From: Bremia lactucae
Lineage: Eukaryota > Oomycota > Peronosporomycetes > Peronosporales > Peronosporaceae
NCBI RefSeq assembly: GCF_004359215.1
Contig: NC_090610.1
Coordinates: 3,241,873-3,277,644 of the forward strand
Direction of reading: 5' to 3'
Length of the DNA stretch: 35,772 nucleotides
Part shown: positions 7,682 to 15,620 of the stretch, piece after piece
Numbering within the stretch: the first letter of the stretch is position 1
How the letters are laid out: each line of letters opens with the position of its first letter
Made by a program: the position numbers and the translations under genes
Notes under the pieces: model-generated
The model's input: only the letters and a program-made list of their open reading frames with translations
The model's database searches: none
What the model was told of the DNA's origin: nothing

Positions 7682-9253
7682 CTATTTGTCTGGAAAATCA
7701 ACTTTGTCCGAGCCTAGTGGAGAGCGCGGATCATTTGCAGGCGATGCGATCCGGAATGCGCTTTCGACGTCAGCAAGCATAGCTGTCTTCGTCATGTGCA
7801 CCAATTTGCTGTACCACCACAGCAGCACCATGCTGCTTGCGCAGAGAACGACGTTAATCCAGAACACTGGGGTTAACGATGGAAGCGCGGCCGGAAGGAG
7901 TGGAAGCACAATACGAGAAATCGAAGCAGCAGACCCGAGCAGGCCCATGAGTGTACCTTGGGGTCGACCGCCAAGCAGCTTTGAAAATGCTGCCAGCACC
8001 ACAGCAGTTGTAATGGGGCAACCTACGCTCCATACAAGAAACTCAGCAAGTGCAAGTTGCGCAAAAGGCAGTTGCGCTGGGGCCATCACTAGCAAAATAT
8101 TGCCCCCTAGCAGTGTCAAGAACCCAATTTGCACCCATGTGACATCCTTGAGGTTGTGGCGGAAGTACTCGATCGAAAAATATGAGAGGAGACCCAGCAG
8201 TCCAAGGTAAAATTGGAAATTAGACGCGGCTACTACAGCGCTCACGCTTTCGGGGTCCCGGCCAGTAGCTTCAATGAATAGCGGTATGTTTACCGTCTCG
8301 AACACGGACAGAATCCCTCGTGCATTGAAATTTAGAAAGATAAAGACTGTGGCACCAATGTTTACGATACGGTCGGGCATGGTTGTCGGGTCACTGAGCG
8401 TATTGCTTGTAGCGGCTGTTCGCGGAGACTCCAGCGGTCCATCGTGAACACTTACCGACTCATCATAGACCGTGAGCATCCCAACGATTGTCAAGATATT
8501 AAAAATAATCAGGATCATGCCAGGCGACGTGAACTTATTAAAGTGGATACCCAATACAAACGAGTCCGTATTGGCCACGAGACTTCCAAGTCCTGGCGTC
8601 AAAGCATAGCCAAGAAATACGACTGTAGCCAGCAGTGTCAAGTACGGAAGTCGCTGATTAATTGTAGTAATTGACGCCACATCAGCACGACAGACACTGC
8701 GATTACCAGCTCCGAAGCCGACAATGAATCGACTGACGGCTAACGCTACCAAGCTGCTAGCCACGTGCTGATCTGCAATCAAGTAGATAATATTTCCTAC
8801 CAGACAAATGATCGACGATGCGATGTAAACAGACCGAAATGAGTAGTGATCGCACATCCAACCGAAGACTGTCGACGAGATCAGCCGCCCGACTGAAAAA
8901 AGCGACGTCAGCATACCCATGAAGGCCAGATCACCACCCAGTGACTTGGTATAGAGAAAAAGTGTGGCCAGCACGACGCCACGAGAGGACTCGGCGGCGA
9001 ATTCAACAAAATTGATCATGAACATGTTAATGTACCATTTCGACAAGCGGCGACGCGGACTCACGTCAAAGCTCTTGGAATTTGTGGCACCCGCAGTACC
9101 ATAAGTTGCTGCATTGCTGAGCGATAATGCAGTCATTGCTGTGACTGCAAGGTTGAGGGTACGGCAACTCTGCGTGGCTCGACTGAATGCGGAATGAGCG
9201 ACGGCAGCAGATCGGAGATCTATTGGGGCTGGGCGACAACCTTGACCTGTCAC
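7682..9253 (-). CDS. Major facilitator superfamily transporter, MFSD8/CLN7-like
   Basis: 523 residues from the first ATG, one exon. Hydrophobic segments alternate along the whole length (by eye 11-12 membrane helices). The loop after the second helix is GRLISSTVFGWMCDHYSFR, the MFS A motif (G-R..G...D...R). The core starts KWYINMFMINFVEFAAESSR at about residue 72. The overall pattern, including the hydrophilic mid-loop (about 267-300), resembles lysosomal MFSD8/CLN7-like carriers, but the substrate is unknown. The first 70 residues are poorly conserved-looking, so the Met at residue 40 (9136) is an alternative start; upstream, the minus strand has TTCATTCGTACAG, a weak initiator-like match. 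It could instead belong to another MFS subfamily. Confidence 0.9.
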   Translation of the reverse strand: MTGQGCRPAPIDLRSAAVAHSAFSRATQSCRTLNLAVTAMTALSLSNAATYGTAGATNSKSFDVSPRRRLSKWYINMFMINFVEFAAESSRGVVLATLFLYTKSLGGDLAFMGMLTSLFSVGRLISSTVFGWMCDHYSFRSVYIASSIICLVGNIIYLIADQHVASSLVALAVSRFIVGFGAGNRSVCRADVASITTINQRLPYLTLLATVVFLGYALTPGLGSLVANTDSFVLGIHFNKFTSPGMILIIFNILTIVGMLTVYDESVSVHDGPLESPRTAATSNTLSDPTTMPDRIVNIGATVFIFLNFNARGILSVFETVNIPLFIEATGRDPESVSAVVAASNFQFYLGLLGLLSYFSIEYFRHNLKDVTWVQIGFLTLLGGNILLVMAPAQLPFAQLALAEFLVWSVGCPITTAVVLAAFSKLLGGRPQGTLMGLLGSAASISRIVLPLLPAALPSLTPVFWINVVLCASSMVLLWWYSKLVHMTKTAMLADVESAFRIASPANDPRSPLGSDKVDFPDK

Positions 9254-9888
9254 ACGGTATAGTGATTATGACTGTACGAATGAATTTTCTTAAGTAGGGA
9301 AATATTAAAATTTACTGTACCGAGGAGATCCACTAACAGGCCACTACTTTTGCGTATAGTCAAGTGCCATAAGGGTGAGCATAGCCGATGCCCGCCTCTC
9401 AAAGAGTCGTCGGCCGTTTATTCTGCAAATAGTACATCCGAAATTTCCTCGAGGAGACCAGACTATTACTCAGGACGAGTCCACCAGCATCGTTGAGCTC
9501 AGATCGAGAAGCTGGCTGTTTTTGACTTTAAACCTGTAATTGATAGGATTTGCAGCTGTACAAATATAACTAATTTCACTCGATCGTTGCGTGACATCGA
9601 ACGGGTTCATCCTTTACATCAGCAGTTTTTATTCTAAATTGTCGAGGCAACGATCGGTGCCTTATTGTTCGGTAAGACACCAATATTTTCTCATCTTTTT
9701 GCAATATCAAAAAACATTTTCGGGTTGTTCCAGTATTGCCCATCCCTTGCATGTTCTGGTCATTCGCGGCTTTAGAGTGGCCGACGTGTCAATCCGCGGA
9801 TAGTTGACACTTGGCCGAAAAGCTGCTTATCGGGTATTCGGAACAGGCCATGATCAAAGAGCGACTCCATGTCTGAGCACTGGAGGTT
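9254..9888. other. Upstream region of the MFS gene, otherwise no gene seen
   Basis: Unique-looking sequence with only short frames. The 200 bp nearest 9253 should contain the MFS promoter. Confidence 0.45.
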
Positions 9889-10367
9889 TACTGGTTTGTC
9901 GGGGGCTTTAGCGCCAACAAGATGCGTTGTATAGTTTACTTGATGGATAAAACATCCTTTTGTTCTATATAAAACAAATAAATACTTAAATCCCATTTAT
10001 TATGGGCAACACATGGGGCAGCCGCCAGATTTAAATCTGGTAGTCGAAATCTATTTTAAATTTAGCTAAAGTAAAGTTTTTTTTTTAGATTTATAAAATT
10101 AATTTAAATTCTCTTACAGCGTCGAGTGGGTTCCTAAGGCTTGCGCGTTGATCTACGAGAGTAATAAATCGTTCTAAGGTATATGCTCTCGGGGACTAGT
10201 TGCCACTTGGTTCTACGAACCCCTGCATCCCTTTAACTACGATTCGTGTAGCTCTACGAGCTTGTACAACTCATTGAGTTGTTGAACCTCTTATTTCTAT
10301 AGGACTAAGTGACTCTCTGAATCTTGAAGCCTTTCTCTGCTTTGAGGAGCACGGCAGCTCCGCTACA
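9889..10367 (-). repeat. LTR family D, diverged copy in the opposite orientation
   Basis: The reverse complement of this stretch follows the family D LTR: TGTAGCGGAGCTGCC at the right end, then GGTTCGTAGAACCAAGTGGC, GCGCAAGCCTTAGGAA and GCCGCCAGAT blocks. The left end (about 9889-9990) is too diverged to place exactly. It is inverted relative to the LTRs at 10770 and 14968, so it is not a partner of theirs. Confidence 0.65.
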
Positions 10368-10410
10368 AAAGCGCGTAGCACATCACAGTAACTGATCTGA
10401 TGCATTCCGA

Positions 10411-10769
10411 GTGGCTCACTGCCAATACGTCTTTGGTCTGTGGGCCGTTATAACACGGAATGTGTGTGAGTGCAGACCAGTCCATCTCAAGCATTGCTTA
10501 GGCAGAAACTTAATCATCTCGATCTGCGCGGGTGACTGCTTTGCTAGTGATGTGCGGCTGTGGGCAAGGATTTCCACACCCTTGCTTGATAAATACCGCA
10601 GTGTACTGGATATTTGTTCGACTGCTCTCCATCTAAGGTCACTCAAACGAATGAACCTTTTTATGCGTTGCGCGGAAGCCTTCAAGAAAGTCATATTAGC
10701 TCTCTCCTTCTTCATCCAAGTTGTCCATGTTGGATGGGACGTGTGTAGGCCGTTGAACGGACTTCCAGG
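10411..10769 (-). pseudogene. 5' end of a Ty3 internal region (element E3)
   Basis: Matches, in the same orientation, the gag-proximal part of element E6 at about 33430-33587 (shared AGGTCACTCAAA, GTTGGATGG, GTAGGCCGTTGAACGGAC). It lies directly against the LTR at 10770-11288, with CCTGGAAG on the minus strand where intact relatives have the primer-binding sequence CCTGGTAGC. The rest of E3 is missing. Confidence 0.6.
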
Positions 10770-11288
10770 TGTAACGGGTTACCTTTCGCTAGTACTGCTT
10801 CAGTACTAGTGTATCGGAGCTACATCGCTCCTAAAGTCAGAGGAAGACTAATAGACTCAGTTTATTAGTTCTATAGAACTTATGGGATAACAGCTCAGAA
10901 AATCGTCCACAAGCTATTAAAGCTTAATGAATCCTAGTTTAAGGAATTCAGGAGTTCGTAGAACGAAGTGGCAACTAATACCTAACAATATATACCTTTG
11001 AATGGCTTCTATCTCTTACAGATCAATGCTCAAGCCTTAAGAAGGCACTTAACGCTTTAAGGTCCGAAGAAGAACTGCACTTTATTAATTTATTTAATCT
11101 AAAACCTTTCCTAGCTAATTTAAATAGAATTCGGCCGCCAGATTAATATCTGGCGGCGACCACATTTGGTACTCATAATAAATGGGCTTTAAGTACTTAA
11201 CTATTTACAGTGGGATTAAAGGGTATTTTACCCATGAAATAAATTGTACCACAACAACGGTTCTCCAACCGATGTGGGGCCCATTACA
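10770..11288 (-). repeat. LTR family D (3' LTR of E4, also abuts E3)
   Basis: 519 bp with ends TGTAACGGG and CCCATTACA on the plus strand, aligned along its length with 14968-15457. It holds a perfect hairpin CTAGTACTG-CTT-CAGTACTAG at 10789-10809, also seen near 33606-33627. Confidence 0.85.
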
Positions 11289-11300
11289 CCCTCCTCATCA
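11289..11300 (-). promoter_or_regulatory. Polypurine tract of E4
   Basis: On the minus strand GATGAGGAGGG lies immediately before the LTR start TGTAATGGG. This fixes E4's orientation and marks 10770-11288 as its 3' LTR. Confidence 0.7.
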
Positions 11301-11398
11301 GAGTAGTGACACCGAGTGATAACATTCGCTTCATTTTCTCTTTAAGGTTGGAATATTAGCAGCTAACCGTTTGGTTGTGTGTTGTATTCCCTTGCCCT

Positions 11399-12290
11399 AT
11401 GACAATAAAGCGTGAGTCACAGACTCTGAGCACCTTCCTCGACGATGACGGAATGGTGGACTTTAAAAGTCACTCTTCATCAGAGAAGTAGGAGAAAGTG
11501 CGTCGCTCTTCCACGCCTCCTTCTCCAGATGAACGTCGGCGGGTCCTAAATCCGTTCGCAGAACGTGGTGCCGCGATGTCTCAACTGTATTGAGCAGGAC
11601 ACGAGACCCTGAGTCCAACTTTTTTACAAATCCGCTCGATGAAGAGCAAGAGCGGATAATCCTTAGAGAGGAAAGCTCGTCTTCGAGCCGCCGAGATAGC
11701 GAAAGCTAAGGCTCATAGTGAATATAGATTCACTCCGCTTAGTGTAGACGAGCGTCTCAAAGAGATAGCGGGTCACAGCTTGGCCATCTGGATCTCCGGG
11801 GACCCAGCGAGGAAGCCGGAGGAGATCGCTGCTCGTGACGCTCTTCATGAGCGATACCTTACGCCAAAGGTAATGACGCGAAGTCAGTATCTGACGCGTT
11901 AACGTGATTAAGCCCGTGGGGCTTCGGTGACCTCAATGAGGGAAATTCCGATCATTTTGGTTCCAAACGAAACGAGGAGTGAAAAAGAAGTCTAATTTGA
12001 AAAACTGGGTTCACCGAGTTCACCGCCTCCGTAATATTTGGAATATCAGAGAGGCTGCGGATGGGACTGATGTTCGTTTGGGTTGGAAGCTTCGCTTCGA
12101 TTTCGCCAAGGTTAAGGCCAAAGGCCAGTTTCGTTTGGCTTTTATGCCACATAACGAAGAAAGGTCGAGCCGATATTTCAGTGCTTCGGTTGGTCATACA
12201 ACCGAAGCATGGATCAAAGCCGCACTGAGGCTATAGATCCACCAAATCCCACTTCTAGTTGTTCGAAGCGAAGTTTGACGCGAGTTGACC
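11399..12290 (+). pseudogene. Antisense accessory ORF remnant inside E4
   Basis: Between E4's chromodomain and its 3' LTR the plus strand, opposite to gag-pol, keeps protein-like stretches despite frameshifts and stops. It starts with MTIKRESQTLSTFLDDDGMV at 11399, then FTPLSVDERLKEIAGHSLA and IWISGDPARKPEEIAARDAL (about 11730-11850), then LKNWVHRVHRLRNIWNIREA and LRFDFAKVKAKGQFRLAFMP (11998-12150). The charged, balanced composition looks coding. No domain is recognised. The layout is like that of plant Ty3 elements such as Grande and RIRE2, which carry an extra antisense gene between pol and the 3' LTR. It could instead be the gag-like ORF of another element inserted in reverse. Confidence 0.5.
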
Positions 12291-12299
12291 CTGAGCTCG

Positions 12300-12465
12300 G
12301 CGCTCAAAAACGTCAATGGCGTACGGGCAATCTTGCCGAAAAGGTTTTCAGAGGAGGGGTACCTAGCCACTTCACCAGATACTGGTATTTACCCTAACGA
12401 CGACGTCGCTTTAAAAGTTTCTCCACGTGAAGCTGAAGTTTCCCCCACGCACCAAGCAGCGCGGG
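12300..12465 (-). pseudogene. Chromodomain of E4
   Basis: The minus strand reads PPPALLGAWGKLQLHVEKLL, then KRRRR, a stop, and GKYQYLVKW: the chromodomain lead-in and first strands, as in E1 (PPALMDAGGNKRFLV). The end is frameshifted (LGTPPL for the usual GYP). Confidence 0.75.
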
Positions 12466-12489
12466 AGGGGGCCGACACTCGGTAGAGGC

Positions 12490-12710
12490 ATTTGATGCTT
12501 TAAAGCAAGAGGTGAACTTCTTCGTGAGGTCCTTGCTCGTGTTGAGAGCTCCTTTGAGGCTGTTCAGAATCGTCTTTCGCTGCTGGAGCGTCAAATACAT
12601 CGTTTAGAGGGTCAGCTGGATACATTGGTGACGATGCAGCAATCTGTGGTACGACCGCCTGTCTTGGCGCAAGTGCCTTTAAGTCCACGTGGGAAGGGTC
12701 CCGATATAGT
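12490..12710 (+). pseudogene. Antisense coiled-coil segment in E4
   Basis: The plus strand codes a clean heptad pattern (GELLREVLARVESSF, then RLSLLERQIHRLEGQLDTL) opposite the linker between integrase and chromodomain. It may be the C-terminal end of the antisense accessory ORF at 11399-12290. It resembles the antisense stretch of E1 at 520-800. Confidence 0.4.
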
Positions 12711-12716
12711 TTAAGC

Positions 12717-13546
12717 AAGCCAACGTAGAACACTGGGTGTGTACGCAGCTTGCAAGGAAGGTTAAGCGTATAAGCTAGGCCCTTCTTGGCCACGACCGTA
12801 AATGGTCCAATAAAGCGCGGGCGCAATTTGGTCTTGAAGACCGTGGAAACCAAGTTGGAAGGTAGACTTTTAGCGTTTAGTAAAACTCGGTCTCCGACCA
12901 TATAAGAATTAATACAGCCACTGCCTTTGGCATCTGCTTGTTCTTTGTGTTTGTCTTGGCTATCAACCATCGTATCCCTTGCATGACACTAATTCGCGTC
13001 GCGAGAAACTCGCTTACTTGTTTCCGAACGGCTACAGGGCTGATATCAGCAAGCCTATCGGCTTATTTTCCCCAACCGAGCCCTGAAGCACGCATTGGGA
13101 TCGTTAACGGAACGGGTGGCTGTGTGAGACCGTTCACATAGAGCGGAGGTAGTCTGTAGAGGCATGGACAGCGTTTTTTTAACGCAAATTTCCACCACTG
13201 GGAGCATTGAGCTCTAGCGCTTGGTCTCTGAGCATACACACTACGCAAGACGTCCTCAAAGACTCGATTGACACGTTCAGTTTGACCATCGGTCTGAGGA
13301 TGCTCCGCTGTTGACTTGTCCAATCTGATGCCAAGCACTCGGAAAATTGATTTCCAAAATTTTCCCGTGAAACGGGGGTCCCGATCAGAGACAATTGACA
13401 CTGGCAAACCGTGTTGTCGAAATACGCGATCGATGAACAGCCTTGCTGTGCCTTTACCACCATGGTATCTGACACTGCCGCTAAGTGAGCAATTTTGCTC
13501 AATCGGTCAACAAAGACCACTATGCCACAGTTACCGGCCGAATCTT
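12717..13546 (-). pseudogene. Ty3 integrase, catalytic core and C-terminal domain (E4)
   Basis: On the minus strand: DSAGNCGIVVFVDRLSKIAH (first catalytic Asp region), SIVSDRDPRFTGKFWKSIF (second Asp), TAEHPQTDGQTERVNR (catalytic Glu), then the SH3-like tail TVVAKKGLAYTLNLP and THPVFYVGLLKLYRDPS. Several frameshifts. The core is cut at about 13546 by foreign DNA and resumes at 14011. Confidence 0.88.
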
Positions 13547-13783
13547 TTTTTAATATTCATTTTATTAGACCGTTTTATATTTGGGCAGCTGGATACTAAT
13601 TATTATAATGCATTACAGCTGCTATGCGTGGCTCCGCTTGCTACTAATACAATTGTTCTTGCCTCACTTTATAAAATATATCCAGAAAAAATGGCAGCAG
13701 CGGTATTGCTTTCTTTGCTTTTTGTACTAATATATATGCCTGTTATGGCCGCAATTTTCTTGCAAGATATAAACTTGACTTAA
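13546..13783 (+). pseudogene. Bacterial-type AEC family transporter, C-terminal fragment
   Basis: The plus strand is open to a TAA at 13781-13783 and encodes a bacterial-looking membrane-protein end: QLLCVAPLATNTIVLASLYK, then YPEKMAAAVLLSLLF and VLIYMPVMAAIFL. The APLATNTIVLA and PEKMAAAVLLSLL pattern fits the last helices of AEC (auxin efflux carrier/malonate permease) transporters. Base composition is AT-rich, unlike the flanking integrase. The left end falls at a poly-T run where Ty3 similarity stops, so only about 78 residues are present. Followed 32 bp later by a trxB start, as in a bacterial gene order. Confidence 0.72.
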
Positions 13784-13815
13784 AGCGATCTTCGATAATT
13801 GGAAAAGAGTAAAAT

Positions 13816-13875
13816 ATGAAAAATTCAACGATTAAAACAAGCGTTTTAATAATAGGATCTGGACCAGCTGGTTTC
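13816..13875 (+). pseudogene. trxB: Bacterial-type thioredoxin reductase, first 20 codons
   Basis: ATG at 13816 then MKNSTIKTSVLIIGSGPAGF, the N-terminal FAD-binding Rossmann start (GxGxxG) of thioredoxin-disulfide reductase. A weak ribosome-binding-like GGAAAAGAG lies about 8 bases upstream, consistent with bacterial origin. Similarity stops at the codon after GPAG, where an mreB piece begins. Other FAD disulfide reductases share the GSGPAG motif, so trxB is likely but not certain. Confidence 0.65.
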
Positions 13876-13938
13876 TTTTTTGATGCGTTCAGCTGTTGAT
13901 TCGCCAATTAGCAAGTTAAAATGCCTTCTTATGTATGC
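13873..13938 (-). pseudogene. mreB: Bacterial-type MreB fragment (22 codons)
   Basis: Read on the minus strand from 13938 it gives [14 protein letters not shown] followed by TAERIKKE, a near-canonical match to the rod-shape protein MreB (YxRRxxNLLIGExTAExIKxxIG). No stop and no frameshift. It abuts the trxB piece with a three-base overlap (TTC) and the thyX piece with none. MreB does not occur in oomycete nuclear genomes as far as is known. Confidence 0.8.
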
Positions 13939-14010
13939 CATACGACCCCTTTTGAAATGTGTGATATTAAATTTCATATTAAACTGCCTATTTTTATAGC
14001 AAGACAGTGG
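13939..14010 (+). pseudogene. thyX: Bacterial-type ThyX fragment (24 codons)
   Basis: Read on the plus strand it gives [15 protein letters not shown] then LPIFIARQW, the strongly conserved centre of FAD-dependent thymidylate synthase ThyX, ending one residue before the RHR signature. No stop. The right end coincides with the return of Ty3 integrase sequence on the minus strand. Confidence 0.82.
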
Positions 14011-14330
14011 AGACTCTTAACACCCTACGGGTACGGGTAGACTTGCCAGTGGTGCAGCAGCATGCGCCAAGGGTTTAACCCGTTAACAAGTTTCGCATGT
14101 GCGAACGTATGTGCTGACCCATTTATAAAGTTTAAACCACCAATAAATCTGGCTTACAGAGCCGTAGGTCTTTTCTTTGCCGAGATGACCACCAAGGACA
14201 GCATCGTGTGCCTCATAGAGGATTCGGTACTTCAAATCCTTTTAAGCATAAAACTTCTCCACTAACCGGTTTTCGGCCTCATTACGAGGAACAACGACGC
14301 GCGGAGGATCCACAGCGTCCGTGCAATTGA
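14011..14330 (-). pseudogene. Ty3 integrase N-terminal zinc-binding part (E4)
   Basis: The minus strand reads KYRILYEAHDAVLGGHLGKE, WWFKLYKWVSTYVRTCETC and [17 protein letters not shown]. This is the HHCC-type region (H...H...C..C) leading toward the catalytic core. By comparison with element E5 (29140-29200), only about 30 bp of integrase are missing between this part and 13546, so the foreign DNA is an insertion with a small deletion. Confidence 0.85.
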
Positions 14331-14389
14331 TCAACAGAAGCAATTGTTGTAACAATCTTTATGGAAAGTCTCAATGAGGGCGTTCGAGT

Positions 14390-14930
14390 TGCTAGGAGCC
14401 ATGCTCGCATGTGAAAAGCCGGATAAGGCGATGCAAACATGCTAGTTATTTGGTGCTTCAGCGAATCCCATGAAGGGAATGCATCGTTTATGGACGTATC
14501 GCACGATAGTGCTCACCCATCGCTCTACCTCCGACTTTGAAAATGGCCATAGCCACCTTTTGCCGTTCTGTTAAGAACAAGGCGGAATCAATGGACATCT
14601 CCATCTGCTTAATCCAGAAAGGGAGACTTTCTCCCTCTTTTCCTCGAATGTCTTCACATTGACAGCCAGAGGGCGTTCCTTTGGTTCTAAATCAGGTACA
14701 AATGTACCGGGTTGGCATAGATGCCGCTAAATGATCTTGTACCTGGCCGATCAGGGAGGTTTCATATCGCATGAAGGCTTCAAGCCTTGCATGCAGGACC
14801 TCTGGTCCCTGGGAGATAATGAACTCCACATCTTCAAGCTCAAATATAATTTTGAGCTTGCCAGAAGCTGCACGTTGCGCCTCTGAAAGCTCTGAAATCT
14901 CTTCCATTTCAGTGAGCTTTTCGTCTTGTA
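14390..14930 (-). pseudogene. Ty3 gag remnant (E4)
   Basis: Minus strand MEEISELSEAQRAASGKLK (from 14907), then a broken stretch near 14640-14540 (VNVKTFE, a Trp-rich helix and QKGGYGHFQS-like segments) that matches the plus-strand gag of E5 at 25490-25560 (shared AAATGGCCATAGCC). No zinc knuckle remains. Confidence 0.65.
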
Positions 14931-14949
14931 AAGACTCAGGTGTAGATTG

Positions 14950-14967
14950 ACTACGACTGCTACCAGG
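14950..14967 (-). promoter_or_regulatory. Primer-binding-site region of E4
   Basis: Directly after the 5' LTR the minus strand reads CCTGGTAGCAGTCGTAGT. The block CCTGGTAGC is shared with the equivalent place in E6 (33573-33587), as expected for a tRNA primer site. The tRNA is not identified. Confidence 0.55.
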
Positions 14968-15457
14968 TGTAGCGGAGCTGCCTCGCTCCTTAAGTCTGAG
15001 GAAGACTTATAGACTCAGAGAGTCTCTTAATTCTTTAGAACTAAGAGATGGGTTTACCAACTCAGGGAGTCGTGCAAGCTATTAAAGCTTAATGAATACT
15101 TGTTCAAGGGATACAGGGGGTCGTAGAACCAAGTGCCACTAGTGCCCAAGAGTATATACCTTAGAAAGGCTTCTATCTCTTACAGATCAATGCGCAAGCC
15201 TTAGGAAGGCACTAAACGCTTTAAGATCAAAAAGGGAATTGCACTTTAATTAATTATGTAATCTAAAACCTTTTCCTATCTTATTTATAAAATAAATTTC
15301 GGCCGCCAGATTTATATCTGGTGGCGCCCACATTGGTTACCCATAATAAATGGGATTTAAGTAACTAACTATTTTAAAATTAGATAAATGGGTATTTTAC
15401 TCATAAAGTAAATGTACCATAACAACAGTTCTCCAACCGATGTGCGGCCCCATTACA
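14968..15457 (-). repeat. LTR family D (5' LTR of E4)
   Basis: 490 bp, ends TGTAGCGGA and CCCATTACA on the plus strand, aligned with 10770-11288. Contains AAGTCT-AGACTT and AGACTC-GAGTCT stem-loops. Confidence 0.85.
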
Positions 15458-15620
15458 TGTGACGATTGGCAAATTAATCAACAGACCTAATGTGTCATTG
15501 CCTCAATATTACTAAATTTGGTTATATTGGAATTATTAAGTCAAAAATTATAAGGGATAGTAATTTTTGTACTTCTTTTTCTTTCCTCATATAAGAATAA
15601 AATTTATTACTTCTCTTTTA
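15458..15620. repeat. Dispersed AT-rich repeat (LTR-like), copy 1
   Basis: Starts TGTGACGATTGGC immediately after the E4 LTR and shares blocks with 33876-34080 (TGTTACGATTGGC; CAATATTAC(C/T)AAATTTGG; GTACTTCTT; TTTCCTCATATA). It is probably part of another LTR family; the ends are uncertain. Confidence 0.6.

Larger units (their letters stand above)
10770..15457 (-). mobile_element. Ty3/gypsy chromovirus E4 (internally deleted, about 4.7 kb)
   Basis: Minus-strand LTR retrotransposon. Reading right to left: 5' LTR (14968-15457), primer-binding site, gag, integrase core, chromodomain, a region with antisense coding traces, polypurine tract, 3' LTR (10770-11288). Protease, reverse transcriptase and RNase H are missing, gag being joined almost directly to the integrase N-terminus near 14330-14390. 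The integrase is also interrupted by foreign DNA at 13546-14010. Stops and frameshifts throughout show that it is dead. No 5-bp target duplication is found at the outer ends (CCAGG on the left, TGTGA on the right). Confidence 0.8.

Noticed and set aside
7659..8210. 183-codon plus-strand open frame
   Set aside because: It lies antisense to the MFS transporter, has no domain, and is explained by the transporter's codon pattern.
10416..10809. A 132-codon plus-strand and a 99-codon minus-strand frame as host genes
   Set aside because: The region aligns with Ty3 internal sequence at 33430-33587, so it is element debris.
13316..13783. One 155-codon plus-strand open frame
   Set aside because: Its first half is the antisense of the Ty3 integrase and only the part from about 13546 is the bacterial transporter fragment; it is not one gene.
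13546..14010. Mitochondrial DNA insertion
   Set aside because: AEC transporter, trxB, mreB and thyX are not genes of oomycete mitochondrial genomes.
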